DNA of 64,000 bases from Microbulbifer litoralis (GTDB taxonomy: Bacteria; Pseudomonadota; Gammaproteobacteria; Pseudomonadales; Cellvibrionaceae), in the NCBI RefSeq assembly GCF_023634065.1, contig NZ_JALKCV010000004.1, forward strand, positions 248,001-312,000, in the 5' to 3' direction. The translations under genes were made by a program, and so were the position numbers. The notes under the pieces are model-generated. The model made no database searches. It worked only from the letters and a program-made list of their open reading frames with translations, and was not told the origin of the DNA. This document shows positions 36,900 to 44,621 of the stretch, piece after piece; within the stretch, counting starts at the first letter, position 1; each line of letters begins with the position of its first letter.

Positions 36900-38894
36900 T
36901 CAGTTTTTCACCGGCGGATTGGGGGTAACCATATTCCACCAGAACTCGAAGCTGTCCAGCAGCGACAGCAGTGTATCGAACTGTGTTTTATCACCGCTGA
37001 CCTTGGCCGAGCCGTCCTTGATCTTGTCCTTCATGCTGGCCGTGCCCATGATGACATCGTTCAGGTCGCTGCGGTTGATGGTTACACTGGCCGGGGGATT
37101 GTCCACCGGGGGGCCGTAATTGAGCACGCCGTTCTCCACCACCAGGGAATAGTTTTCCTTCACATCCGGCAGTGACACATTGACCACGATATTCTTGCCG
37201 GCCGCCTTGGGACCGTTCAGGCGGATACCGAGGAAATCGAAAAACATTTCTGTCGGCATGCTGCGAATGGTGTCGGGACTGGCAGTAACCGGCACCGGCA
37301 ATTTCTTGACCCCTTCGCGCAGTTCCTTGGCGCCGCTGAGGAAGAAGTTGCGCCATGGACCGTTTTCCTGCTGGTACCCGAGCTGCTCCAGCGCATCGGC
37401 CAGCAGGTTGCGCGCGGCCTTGTTGTCCGGCTGCGCGGACACCAGGTTGTCCAGCACCTGGGCGACCCAGCGGTAGTTGCCGGCATCGTAGTCTTTCTTG
37501 GCCTGCTTCAGCAGGTTATCGGCACCGCCCATGTACTCGACATATTTTTTCCCGGCCTCCGCTGGCGGCAGCGGGTAAAGCCGCGCCGGGTTGCCGTCGA
37601 AGAAGCCGAGATAGTAGTTCCACACCGCGCGGGTATCGTGATTGACACTGCCGTAGTAGCCGCGGTTGGCCCAGTAATCCGCCAGCTCCGGCGGCAACTC
37701 CATCATCTCCGCGGTCTCGACCATGTTGTAGCCGTGGTTGGCATAGCGCAGTGTCTGGTCGTTCAGGTACTTGTACAGGTCGCGCTGTTTCTTCAGGTGC
37801 TCGACCACGTTTTCATTACCCCAGGTGGGCCAGTGGTGCGGCGCGTAGAGCACTTCGACGTCGTCTCCCCAGCGCCGGATGGTATCGTTGAGGTAGCCGG
37901 ACCAGGCCTTGGCATTGCGCACCTTGGCGCCGCGCAGTGTATACAGGTTGTGCAGTGTATGGGTCGCGTTTTCCGCGGCGGTGACCGCCTTCAGTTCGGG
38001 GATATAGAAATGCATTTCCGCGGGCGCTTCCGAGCCGGGGGCCAGCATGAACTCGAAGGTCAGGCCGTCGACCTCGATCTTCTGTCCATTCTCGGTAATG
38101 GTATCGGTCGGCTCGATCAGCGTGACCGTGCCGGGCGAGGTACCCAGCCCCAGGCCCGTCCCCAGCGTGCCTTTGGGCCCCTTGGGCAACAGGTTGCCGT
38201 ACATGTAGCTGGCTCGCCGCGACATGGTGTTGCCGGCAAAGACATTCTCGCTGACGGCTTCCTCGACAAACCCTTCCGGGGCAATGATCTTCACTTTCCC
38301 GGATTTTACATCCTCCTCGTCGACGACACCGCGCACACCGCCGTAGTGGTCCACGTGGCTGTGGGTATAGATCACAGCGACCACCGGCTTGTTACCGCGG
38401 TGCTTGCGATACAGGTCCAGGGAGGCCTTGGCGGTTTCGGCGGAGATCAGCGGGTCCATGACGATGACACCCTTATCCCCCTCGATAAAGGTGATATTGG
38501 AGAGATCGGCGCTGCGCACCTGGTAAATCCGCGGCGTGACTTCGTAGAGCCCGCCTTCGGACAACAGCTGAAGCTGCCGCCACAGGCTGGGGTTGACCGA
38601 ATCCGGCGCCTCCTTGCCCTGGGCAAAACCGTAGGCACCCAGGTCCCAGACCGGCTGCCCCTTGTCGTTCTTGATCACACCGCCATCCGGCAGCGGCGCA
38701 ATAAAGCCGCGCTTGACGTCTTCGAAGTCCTGTTTGTTGTTGAAGGGCAATTCTTTCTCAACGGCCGCATTGGCCCTTTTCGTGGTGTCCGTGGCCGGAT
38801 TCGGCCCCTGCGCGGAAGCCGCCCCGGCGAGCAACAACAAGCAAGTGACAAAAACGGCGTAGAAGTGCTTGTAACCATTTTTCACTAAATTCAT
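36900..38894 (-). CDS. secreted alkyl sulfatase (SdsA1-like, MBL fold)
   Basis: 664 aa. Signal peptide MNLVKNGYKHFYAVFVTCLLLLAGAASA. The metallo-beta-lactamase catalytic domain shows IYTHSHVDHYGGVRG (HxHxDH) near residue 177, further metal ligands in PGSEAPAEMHFYIPELKAVTAAENATHTLHN and CAPHHW-like YAPHHWPTWGNENV. A dimerisation domain is followed by a C-terminal SCP2-like alkyl-binding domain (NVSLPDVKENYSLVVENGVLNY near 580). This is the SdsA1/YjcS family that hydrolyses primary alkyl sulfates such as SDS to alcohol and sulfate. AGGAG precedes the ATG at 38894. OsmC follows in the operon; an OmpP1/FadL gene lies upstream. Confidence 0.94.
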   Translation of the reverse strand: MNLVKNGYKHFYAVFVTCLLLLAGAASAQGPNPATDTTKRANAAVEKELPFNNKQDFEDVKRGFIAPLPDGGVIKNDKGQPVWDLGAYGFAQGKEAPDSVNPSLWRQLQLLSEGGLYEVTPRIYQVRSADLSNITFIEGDKGVIVMDPLISAETAKASLDLYRKHRGNKPVVAVIYTHSHVDHYGGVRGVVDEEDVKSGKVKIIAPEGFVEEAVSENVFAGNTMSRRASYMYGNLLPKGPKGTLGTGLGLGTSPGTVTLIEPTDTITENGQKIEVDGLTFEFMLAPGSEAPAEMHFYIPELKAVTAAENATHTLHNLYTLRGAKVRNAKAWSGYLNDTIRRWGDDVEVLYAPHHWPTWGNENVVEHLKKQRDLYKYLNDQTLRYANHGYNMVETAEMMELPPELADYWANRGYYGSVNHDTRAVWNYYLGFFDGNPARLYPLPPAEAGKKYVEYMGGADNLLKQAKKDYDAGNYRWVAQVLDNLVSAQPDNKAARNLLADALEQLGYQQENGPWRNFFLSGAKELREGVKKLPVPVTASPDTIRSMPTEMFFDFLGIRLNGPKAAGKNIVVNVSLPDVKENYSLVVENGVLNYGPPVDNPPASVTINRSDLNDVIMGTASMKDKIKDGSAKVSGDKTQFDTLLSLLDSFEFWWNMVTPNPPVKN

Positions 38895-39001
38895 ATCCAA
38901 CTCCTGAGTTGGGAACGCTTGGAAAACCAACCTGATAGTCCACTAACCCGAGTTTCGGAATCCGAGAGTCCGAATCGACAGGGTGCGGCCCGGACAAGAA
39001 T

Positions 39002-39034
39002 CCCGGATTACGGCGCTGCGCGCCTCCATCCGGG
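39002..39034. repeat. REP-like imperfect palindrome
   Basis: CCCGGATTACGGCGC and GCGCGCCTCCATCCGGG form a hairpin-like imperfect palindrome of the type dispersed between genes in many gammaproteobacteria. The half CCTCCATCCGGGCTACG recurs at 42892-42908 in this window, which supports a repeat family. It lies in the gap between the alkylsulfatase and OmpP1/FadL genes. Confidence 0.5.
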
Positions 39035-39075
39035 CTACGCCCTGCCAATCACTGTGAACTCCGAAAATTGAGTCA

Positions 39076-40365
39076 CTAAAGCTCGAACTGCACCGAGCCG
39101 CCAAAGAAATGCAGTGCGGTGTCCTCGTAACTGCCCTGCAACCGCGGGCTGAATGGCGGCCGGCCGCGCTGGTCGATGTCGATATCGCCGGACCAGACCA
39201 GCGTATAGCCCAGATCCAGGTGCACGCCGGGACACAATTCCTTTCCGGCACCGAGGCCAAAGCGCCAGGCTTTGCCGCTGGGCGTGTCCGCCGTTACGGT
39301 CGCATCCGTGGTCATGGAGTTGTCGTAGGCGAAACCGGTGGAAAGCGACCAGTCCCGCAGGTAACCGCGGGAGAACCGGTGGCGCACACCCAGGGCGAAA
39401 TGGCCGGTATCCTTGTAGCCGCGATCGACCTTGACCGAAGTCTGGCTGGGGTTGTCGATTTCCAGGGAAACGCCGGCGTATTCCGTCCAGTCCTGCCAGG
39501 CCAGGTTCGCGTACAAGGTGGTTGCCGCGGTCAGCTTCTGCTGCAGGCTGGCTGTGACTGTTGCCGGCACATTCATGTCAATCCGTGTGCGGCGCCCATC
39601 GAGGCGGTCTGTCAGCGGCTGGAACAGGGGGCCGAAATTGTCCAGCTCAAGCCGGTCATTGAACCTGGCCTCGACCTTGGAGGTGTAGGTCAGGCCGAAA
39701 GTCGTCGCCGGTACGGGCCGATAGATAACCCCCAAGTTGCCGCCGTAACCGACATCCGTATCCCGGTATTTCAGTCGCGCATTGCCGGGCACCAGCCCGG
39801 CCCTGGGCGCGGAGCGATACTTGAAATAGAAACCCATCACATTGACGCCGGCGCCGATGGAAAGGCAGGGATTGACCTTCCAGCTCAGCGACGGGACCAG
39901 GCTCATGCCCAGCAGGTCTACATCCTGCACGAATCGCCGCCCCGTCCACTCATTCCGGTAGTCCAGCCCCAGGCCGAAATTCCCCGCCATGGCCAGGCCC
40001 CAGCCCAGCTCTTCGGTCAGCTTCCCGGCCGCAAAGGCGCCGGCCCCCGGAAACCATTCGATCGGGTTGCCGCCGTCGTTGCCCGGTACATTACTGAGGC
40101 CGCCGTTACTGAAACCGACATCGCCATACATCATCTGGCCCGCGGCGCGTATCTCGGTCTCCTCGCGCCAGGCGGTGCCGGCCGGGTTGGTAAAGGCGGT
40201 AGCGGCATCCTCCGGCATGGCCGCCCAGCCGGCACTGGCGGTACCCAGCGTCGGCGTGCCGATTTCCCACAACATGATGCCGCCGGCATTGGCCGCGGGC
40301 GCGCCTATCGCCAGTGACAACGCCGCAAAAACTGTTCCACACTGAAAGGCTGCCGATTTACACAT
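39076..40365 (-). CDS. OmpP1/FadL-family outer-membrane transport protein
   Basis: 429 aa. Signal peptide MCKSAAFQCGTVFAALSLAIGAPAANA, then the FadL hatch start GGIMLWEIGTPTLGTASAGWAAMPEDAATAFTNPAGTA, and alternating beta strands to a terminal ...FFGGSVQFEL ending in an aromatic/hydrophobic pattern for Bam insertion. FadL barrels pass long-chain fatty acids and other hydrophobic compounds. AAGGAT precedes the ATG at 40365. Placement upstream of the alkylsulfatase on the same strand suggests import of hydrophobic sulfated substrates or their alcohol products; this is inference. Confidence 0.9.
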   Translation of the reverse strand: MCKSAAFQCGTVFAALSLAIGAPAANAGGIMLWEIGTPTLGTASAGWAAMPEDAATAFTNPAGTAWREETEIRAAGQMMYGDVGFSNGGLSNVPGNDGGNPIEWFPGAGAFAAGKLTEELGWGLAMAGNFGLGLDYRNEWTGRRFVQDVDLLGMSLVPSLSWKVNPCLSIGAGVNVMGFYFKYRSAPRAGLVPGNARLKYRDTDVGYGGNLGVIYRPVPATTFGLTYTSKVEARFNDRLELDNFGPLFQPLTDRLDGRRTRIDMNVPATVTASLQQKLTAATTLYANLAWQDWTEYAGVSLEIDNPSQTSVKVDRGYKDTGHFALGVRHRFSRGYLRDWSLSTGFAYDNSMTTDATVTADTPSGKAWRFGLGAGKELCPGVHLDLGYTLVWSGDIDIDQRGRPPFSPRLQGSYEDTALHFFGGSVQFEL

Positions 40366-40392
40366 TTCCAGATCCTTTGGTAACTGGCCCCG

Positions 40393-40467
40393 GTGGGAGC
40401 CTGCCTTGCGGGCGATTGCTATAGCTTTGGCATCGATACCTTTTTCGCCTGCAAGGCAGGCTCCCAC
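40393..40467. repeat. long palindromic REP/BIME-like hairpin
   Basis: GTGGGAGCCTGCCTTGC (40393-40409) and GCAAGGCAGGCTCCCAC (40451-40467) are a perfect 17-bp inverted repeat; allowing one G-T pair, the arms extend inward to 23 bp. The loop contains GCTATAGC. It lies between the two outer-membrane barrel genes and matches the style of intergenic repeats seen in Pseudomonas-like genomes. Confidence 0.75.
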
Positions 40468-40479
40468 AAGGGCTCCGTT

Positions 40480-41301
40480 TTACTGCGGAAACTGCATATT
40501 GAAGCCCATGAATACCTGCCACTCGGGCTGGCCCGGGCCCTCATCCGCCACGGACCACTGCGGCTCGACAAACAGGTTGTAGACCGTTTTCTTCGTCTTG
40601 ATCACCTTGCCAACACCGACTCCCAGCGGCACGCTGTAATCATCGTTCTCGAAGTTGTAGACCCAGATGGGCGCGCTGCGCAGGTACCAGCCCTTCCCCA
40701 TTTGATAGAACGCGAACGGCTGCAATGCGCCTGTATTGACATCGGTGCGATTGCTGTTGCCGGCGAACCGGTGTTGCCACGTCAGCAGGTATCCGTACTG
40801 GAATTTCGGAGAGCTGGCATTGAACAGCACATTGGCAAACCCCGCAGACCACTGCTCACTGCCCAGCCCGGTATCCGTGGCAGTGGGCGCCGTGATTTGC
40901 GGGCCGATACCGAAACTGACCGCCGGATTACCGGTGTCGATCAGGTAGGCGGCAAATACGTTCAGGTCCCCCAACCCGGTGTTCTGGCTCAGGTTGGGAC
41001 CGGTGGGAAAGGTCACCAGTGGCAGCGATGCCCGCATGATCCAGTTGCTGTCCTTGATCGAGAATGGTTTGGCATAGCGAAGCCAGAACTGGTTGGCGTG
41101 CTTGTCGATCTCCGTGAGATCACCGATATAGTAGTTCTGCAGGTTGAAGGCCGTCATGTTGGCCAGGGGGTTGTTGGCCTGCGCGGCGGCACCACCTCCG
41201 TCCTGGGCCGACACCAAGGGAGCCACGATCCCCGCGAGCAGGCAAAAAACGGCGATGCAGCATCGTCTTGCCCAGTATCTGTGTACAGAGATTTTCACCA
41301 T
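40480..41301 (-). CDS. outer-membrane beta-barrel protein (transporter-like)
   Basis: 273 aa. Signal peptide [32 protein letters not shown], then a barrel-like pattern ([76 protein letters not shown]) ending in [13 protein letters not shown] with a near-terminal Phe. It resembles the MetA-pathway phenol degradation/neuromedin U-type barrels that are of unknown cargo. ATG 41301 has AAGGAA upstream; GTG two codons earlier is an alternative. A palindromic repeat separates it from the OmpP1/FadL gene. Confidence 0.8.
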   Translation of the reverse strand: MVKISVHRYWARRCCIAVFCLLAGIVAPLVSAQDGGGAAAQANNPLANMTAFNLQNYYIGDLTEIDKHANQFWLRYAKPFSIKDSNWIMRASLPLVTFPTGPNLSQNTGLGDLNVFAAYLIDTGNPAVSFGIGPQITAPTATDTGLGSEQWSAGFANVLFNASSPKFQYGYLLTWQHRFAGNSNRTDVNTGALQPFAFYQMGKGWYLRSAPIWVYNFENDDYSVPLGVGVGKVIKTKKTVYNLFVEPQWSVADEGPGQPEWQVFMGFNMQFPQ

Positions 41302-41666
41302 CCACACTTCCTTCGGATTGATCGCAGAATATTTTCCGGAGCGGGCAGCAATTCACGACCTGCCGGGCCGCTCCCGGAAGGATATCTGGTAAAGCATAGA
41401 AAGAGATTCGGGCATCAATGGTAGATTTGCTGCCTTTGGCGGTTGTTGTGCTCGACGGGGCCGTAAAAGATCAATTGTGCGCTATTCCCGTGCAGGGACA
41501 GGATCTGCCGAATCGACGCGTTAATAGTGGCCGATTTTTTTGGAGAGGGGTCTTGGAGAGGGGTCTTGGAGAGGGCCTTTGGGGAGACGGCAAGGATGAG
41601 AGAGCCGTCGAGGAAGCGGCAGCAGGGGTGATGGCAGCGGAATGGAGCCCGCTGCCGACAGCCGAA
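41302..41666. other. intergenic region with 13-bp tandem repeat
   Basis: About 365 bp upstream of the barrel gene and downstream of an acyl-CoA dehydrogenase gene. It holds nearly three copies of TTGGAGAGGGGTC at 41540-41552, 41553-41565 and 41566-41576 (last copy partial). No gene or clear terminator is seen; promoter elements for the barrel gene must lie at the left end. Confidence 0.5.
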
Positions 41667-42824
41667 TCAGTGAACCCCGTCCAGCAGGTGTCGCGCGATA
41701 ATCAGCCGCTGGATCTCACTGGTCCCTTCGTAGATAGTGGTAATACGCACGTCCCGCGCCATTCTTTCCAGAGGGTATTCGCGGGTGTAACCGACGCCGC
41801 CGTGCATCTGCAAGGCGACATAACAGGCTTCGTTGGCCTTTTCCGTGGCAAACAGCTTGGCCATGGAGGCGGCCGGGCCAAACGGCATGCCGTTGTCCTT
41901 CTGCCAGGCGGCCTGCATCAGCAGCAGGCGCGCGGCCTCCATTTCGGTATACCGGTCGGCCAGCTGCCACTGCAGGCCCTGGAAATGCGCCAGCGGTTTG
42001 CCGAACTGCTCGCGCTCCTGCAAATAGGCGCGCGCGCAGTCCAGCGCCTCAAGGCCGATTCCCAGTGCCAGCGAGCCGATACCGATGCGCCCACCGGCCA
42101 GTTCGCCGGCGGCGATGCGGAAGCCCTTGTTCTCTTCACCCAGCAGGTTGGCGGCGGGAATACGGCAGTTGTCGAAGGCGACCTCGTTGGTCACCGAGGC
42201 CTTCTGCCCCATCTTTTCCTCGGCCCTGCCGATGACCAGGCCCGGGGTTCCGGCCTCCACCAGGAAACAGGAAATGCCCTTGCCCTTCGGCGCGTCCGGA
42301 TCGGTCACCGCCCAGACTACAAAGATACCGGCAAACTCGGCGCTGCTGATAAACAGCTTGCTGCCGTTCAGCACATACTCGTCGCCCTCTTTCAGCGCAC
42401 GGGTGCGCATCGCCGCGGCGTCGGAACCGGAACCGGGCTCGGTCAGGCAGAAGGAACCGGCGGCATATTCACCGCTGCAGAGTTTTGGCAGGTACTTGTT
42501 TTTGTGCTCGTCGCTGCCCACTGCCTGTATCACTTCCGCAACCATATTGGTCACCGATGTGGTGGTGGCCGTGGAGGCACAACCGCGGGCGAGTTCGGTG
42601 ATTGCCAGGCTGAACGCCAGGGTGCCGGCGCCGGTGCCGCCGAAGTCGGGGTCGATATTGATGCCCATAAAGCCGAGTTCGGCCAACTGCTTCAGCTTGC
42701 CCAGCAGCAGTTCGCGGTTGCCGGTCTTGTCCAGCTCGGCGGCGGCGGGTTTCAGTTCGCTGTCGGCAAACTGGCGCGCGGCCTCCCGGATCATCTGTTG
42801 TTCGTCTGTGAGAGAAAAATCCAT
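41667..42824 (-). CDS. acyl-CoA dehydrogenase (short/branched chain)
   Basis: 385 aa, standard length. Opens MDFSLTDEQQMIREAARQFADSELKP; FAD/substrate stretch CLTEPGSGSDAAAMRTRA near residue 128; LFISSAEFAG; and the C-terminal QMHGGVGYTREYPLERMARDVRITTIYEGTSEIQRLIIARHLL, where the glutamate of IYEGTSEIQ is the catalytic base of the butyryl/short-chain group. It differs clearly from the dehydrogenase at 1582. It stands alone, followed by an EamA transporter gene on the same strand 125 bp upstream. Substrate is probably a short or branched acyl-CoA. Confidence 0.92.
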   Translation of the reverse strand: MDFSLTDEQQMIREAARQFADSELKPAAAELDKTGNRELLLGKLKQLAELGFMGINIDPDFGGTGAGTLAFSLAITELARGCASTATTTSVTNMVAEVIQAVGSDEHKNKYLPKLCSGEYAAGSFCLTEPGSGSDAAAMRTRALKEGDEYVLNGSKLFISSAEFAGIFVVWAVTDPDAPKGKGISCFLVEAGTPGLVIGRAEEKMGQKASVTNEVAFDNCRIPAANLLGEENKGFRIAAGELAGGRIGIGSLALGIGLEALDCARAYLQEREQFGKPLAHFQGLQWQLADRYTEMEAARLLLMQAAWQKDNGMPFGPAASMAKLFATEKANEACYVALQMHGGVGYTREYPLERMARDVRITTIYEGTSEIQRLIIARHLLDGVH

Positions 42825-42880
42825 CGTATACCTTCTTTATATTTATCTCGGAGCCTTCAGTCCCCCTCTCGTCGGGGAGG

Positions 42881-42912
42881 GTTGCGCGTAGCCTCCATCC
42901 GGGCTACGCAAC
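42881..42912. repeat. REP-like palindrome
   Basis: GTTGCGCGTAGCC-tccatcc-GGGCTACGCAAC pairs over about 11 bp with a two-base bulge. The inner sequence CCTCCATCCGGGCTACG also occurs at 39024-39040, so both belong to the same dispersed repeat. Confidence 0.5.
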
Positions 42913-42949
42913 TTGCTCCTGCAGAGCCGCGATCAGAGTCGCGGTCTGT

Positions 42950-43861
42950 TTATCGCCGGTAGATCCAGCGGCGCAAAATACCCTGCTGGATCGAAACCCC
43001 GAGCATAATCAAAACCAGGCCGACAATGGTTGCCATTTGAATCTTTTCGCCCACCAAAATCGCAATCAATACCAAGGATAGCGGCGGCGAGAGATAAATC
43101 AGGTTACTGATGCGCGCGGTGTTGTCGCAGGCCATCAGCGCCGCCTGCCACAGCAGGAAGGCAATGCCCATCTCGAACAGCCCCACATAGATGGCGCCCA
43201 GCCAACCGGCCAGCGGTGGCCACTGCCAGCCGCCCTGCACCATCAGCGCCGCCGCCAGCCAGGGCAGGCCGCAGAGAAAGCTGAGCAGCAGGTTGACCGG
43301 CGCACTGCCGCCGATACGGGTATTCAGCAGCCAGAAGCAGCACCAGACCAGGGTGCTGAACAGCGCCAGCGCCACGCCCAGGGGATCGGCGAACTGCAGG
43401 TGCAGCGGGTTGCCGCCGGTGGCGATCACCAGTACACCACAGTAGCAGACCAGGGCCGCCACCAGGTCCTGCAGGCGCAGTTGCTGCTTCAATACCGGTA
43501 CCGACAGCAGCGCCAGCAGTACACCCCAGGTGTAGTTCAGCGGCAACACTTCCTGCGCGGGCAACCTGTCGTAGGCATTGAACAGCACCAGGTAATAGAG
43601 GAAGGGATTGCAGAACCCCAACGCCAGGTACCGGTACCAGCCGCGTCGCCAGGCAGTGCGAAACTCGACCCAGCGCCCTTGCCGGGTCACGACGATGGCC
43701 ATGACCAGTGTCGATACCAGCGCCGCTATCGATACCAGTTGCAGCGGCGACAGATATTGCAGGGACAGCTTGAAGGCGCTGGCCACGGTAGACCAGCAGA
43801 GCACTGCGGCCAGGGCCAACAGGTAGGCGCGGCGGTTGTCGACGGAGCGGGCGTCAGTCAT
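42950..43861 (-). CDS. EamA/DMT-family transporter
   Basis: 303 aa, ten predicted TM helices in two EamA halves (first from AYLLALAAVLCWSTVASAFKLSLQYLSP; second from DPLGVALALFSTLVWCCFWLLNTRIG). The end is ILRRWIYRR, positively charged as usual for a cytoplasmic tail. DMT carriers export amino acids, nucleosides or metabolites; substrate unknown. ATG 43861 was chosen because the added 19 residues of a longer start are Pro/Arg-rich and unlike the family. No strong ribosome site. Confidence 0.88.
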   Translation of the reverse strand: MTDARSVDNRRAYLLALAAVLCWSTVASAFKLSLQYLSPLQLVSIAALVSTLVMAIVVTRQGRWVEFRTAWRRGWYRYLALGFCNPFLYYLVLFNAYDRLPAQEVLPLNYTWGVLLALLSVPVLKQQLRLQDLVAALVCYCGVLVIATGGNPLHLQFADPLGVALALFSTLVWCCFWLLNTRIGGSAPVNLLLSFLCGLPWLAAALMVQGGWQWPPLAGWLGAIYVGLFEMGIAFLLWQAALMACDNTARISNLIYLSPPLSLVLIAILVGEKIQMATIVGLVLIMLGVSIQQGILRRWIYRR

Positions 43862-43973
43862 CGGCGGGTACTTCTGTGTTCGATTGGGGCGGGGGCGCCG
43901 CGAGTCGGGCGGACACACAGCTCGCCCTGCGTGGGCCGCGGGGCCAAACCTCGCATTCAGCCCCTGAACCTGT

Positions 43974-44480
43974 TCAGCGCTTGCCTTTGGCCTTGGGCTC
44001 CGGATCCGGGACCGCCACGGCGGTATCGGTTTTCACTTCCTGGATCACCACATAGGTATGGGTCTCGCGCACTCCCGGGATGGAGGCCAGTTTCTCGCCG
44101 AGGAATCGGCGGTAGCCGAGCATATCCTTGATACGGATCTTGATCAGGTAGTCGAAACCGCCGGCAACCATATGGCACTCCTGCACTTCCTCCAGGCTGG
44201 AGACGTGCTCGTTGAAGGCCTCCAGCGCCGAGGTAGCGGTATCGGTCAGCGTGACCTGGATATAGACGACCAGGCCGGCGTGCACCTTGAGCGGATCCAG
44301 CAGCGCCACATAGTCGCGGATAAAGCCCTCGCGCTCCAGGCGCTTGACCCGCTCCAGGCACGGTGTGGGGCTCAGGTTGACCCGGCGGGCCAGTTCCACA
44401 TTCGGCAGGCGCCCGGCGCGCTGCAGGATGCGCAGTATCTGTCGGTCGATTCGGTCCAGATCTTCCAACTGTCGAGACAT
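43974..44480 (-). CDS. Lrp/AsnC-family regulator, likely of putA
   Basis: 168 aa. The N-terminal helix-turn-helix LDRIDRQILRILQRAGRLPNVELARRVNLSPTPCLERVKRLEREGFI and the C-terminal RAM effector domain (AGLVVYIQVTLTDT..., CHMVAGGFDYLIKIRIKDM) are plain. It is divergent from putA, 141 bp apart; Lrp-type activators (PutR, BkdR-like) beside putA respond to proline or leucine. Since this PutA lacks its own DNA-binding domain, control by this neighbour is a sound inference. Ends in a basic tail, KAKGKR. Confidence 0.92.
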   Translation of the reverse strand: MSRQLEDLDRIDRQILRILQRAGRLPNVELARRVNLSPTPCLERVKRLEREGFIRDYVALLDPLKVHAGLVVYIQVTLTDTATSALEAFNEHVSSLEEVQECHMVAGGFDYLIKIRIKDMLGYRRFLGEKLASIPGVRETHTYVVIQEVKTDTAVAVPDPEPKAKGKR

Positions 44481-44621
44481 GGCAACATACCCTACTGGTG
44501 ATTCGGCTTATGACCACGATATTTAACCACAACTGGCGGCAATATGGCGATTAATCCTGAGAGATTTCGCACATAATCCGGTTTTTTATCCTGGTCCTAA
44601 ACACAGTTTTTGGGAGACAAT

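Noticed and set aside
41540..41576. CRISPR-like array
   Set aside because: Direct tandem repeats without spacers and no cas genes; no CRISPR array was seen anywhere in the window.
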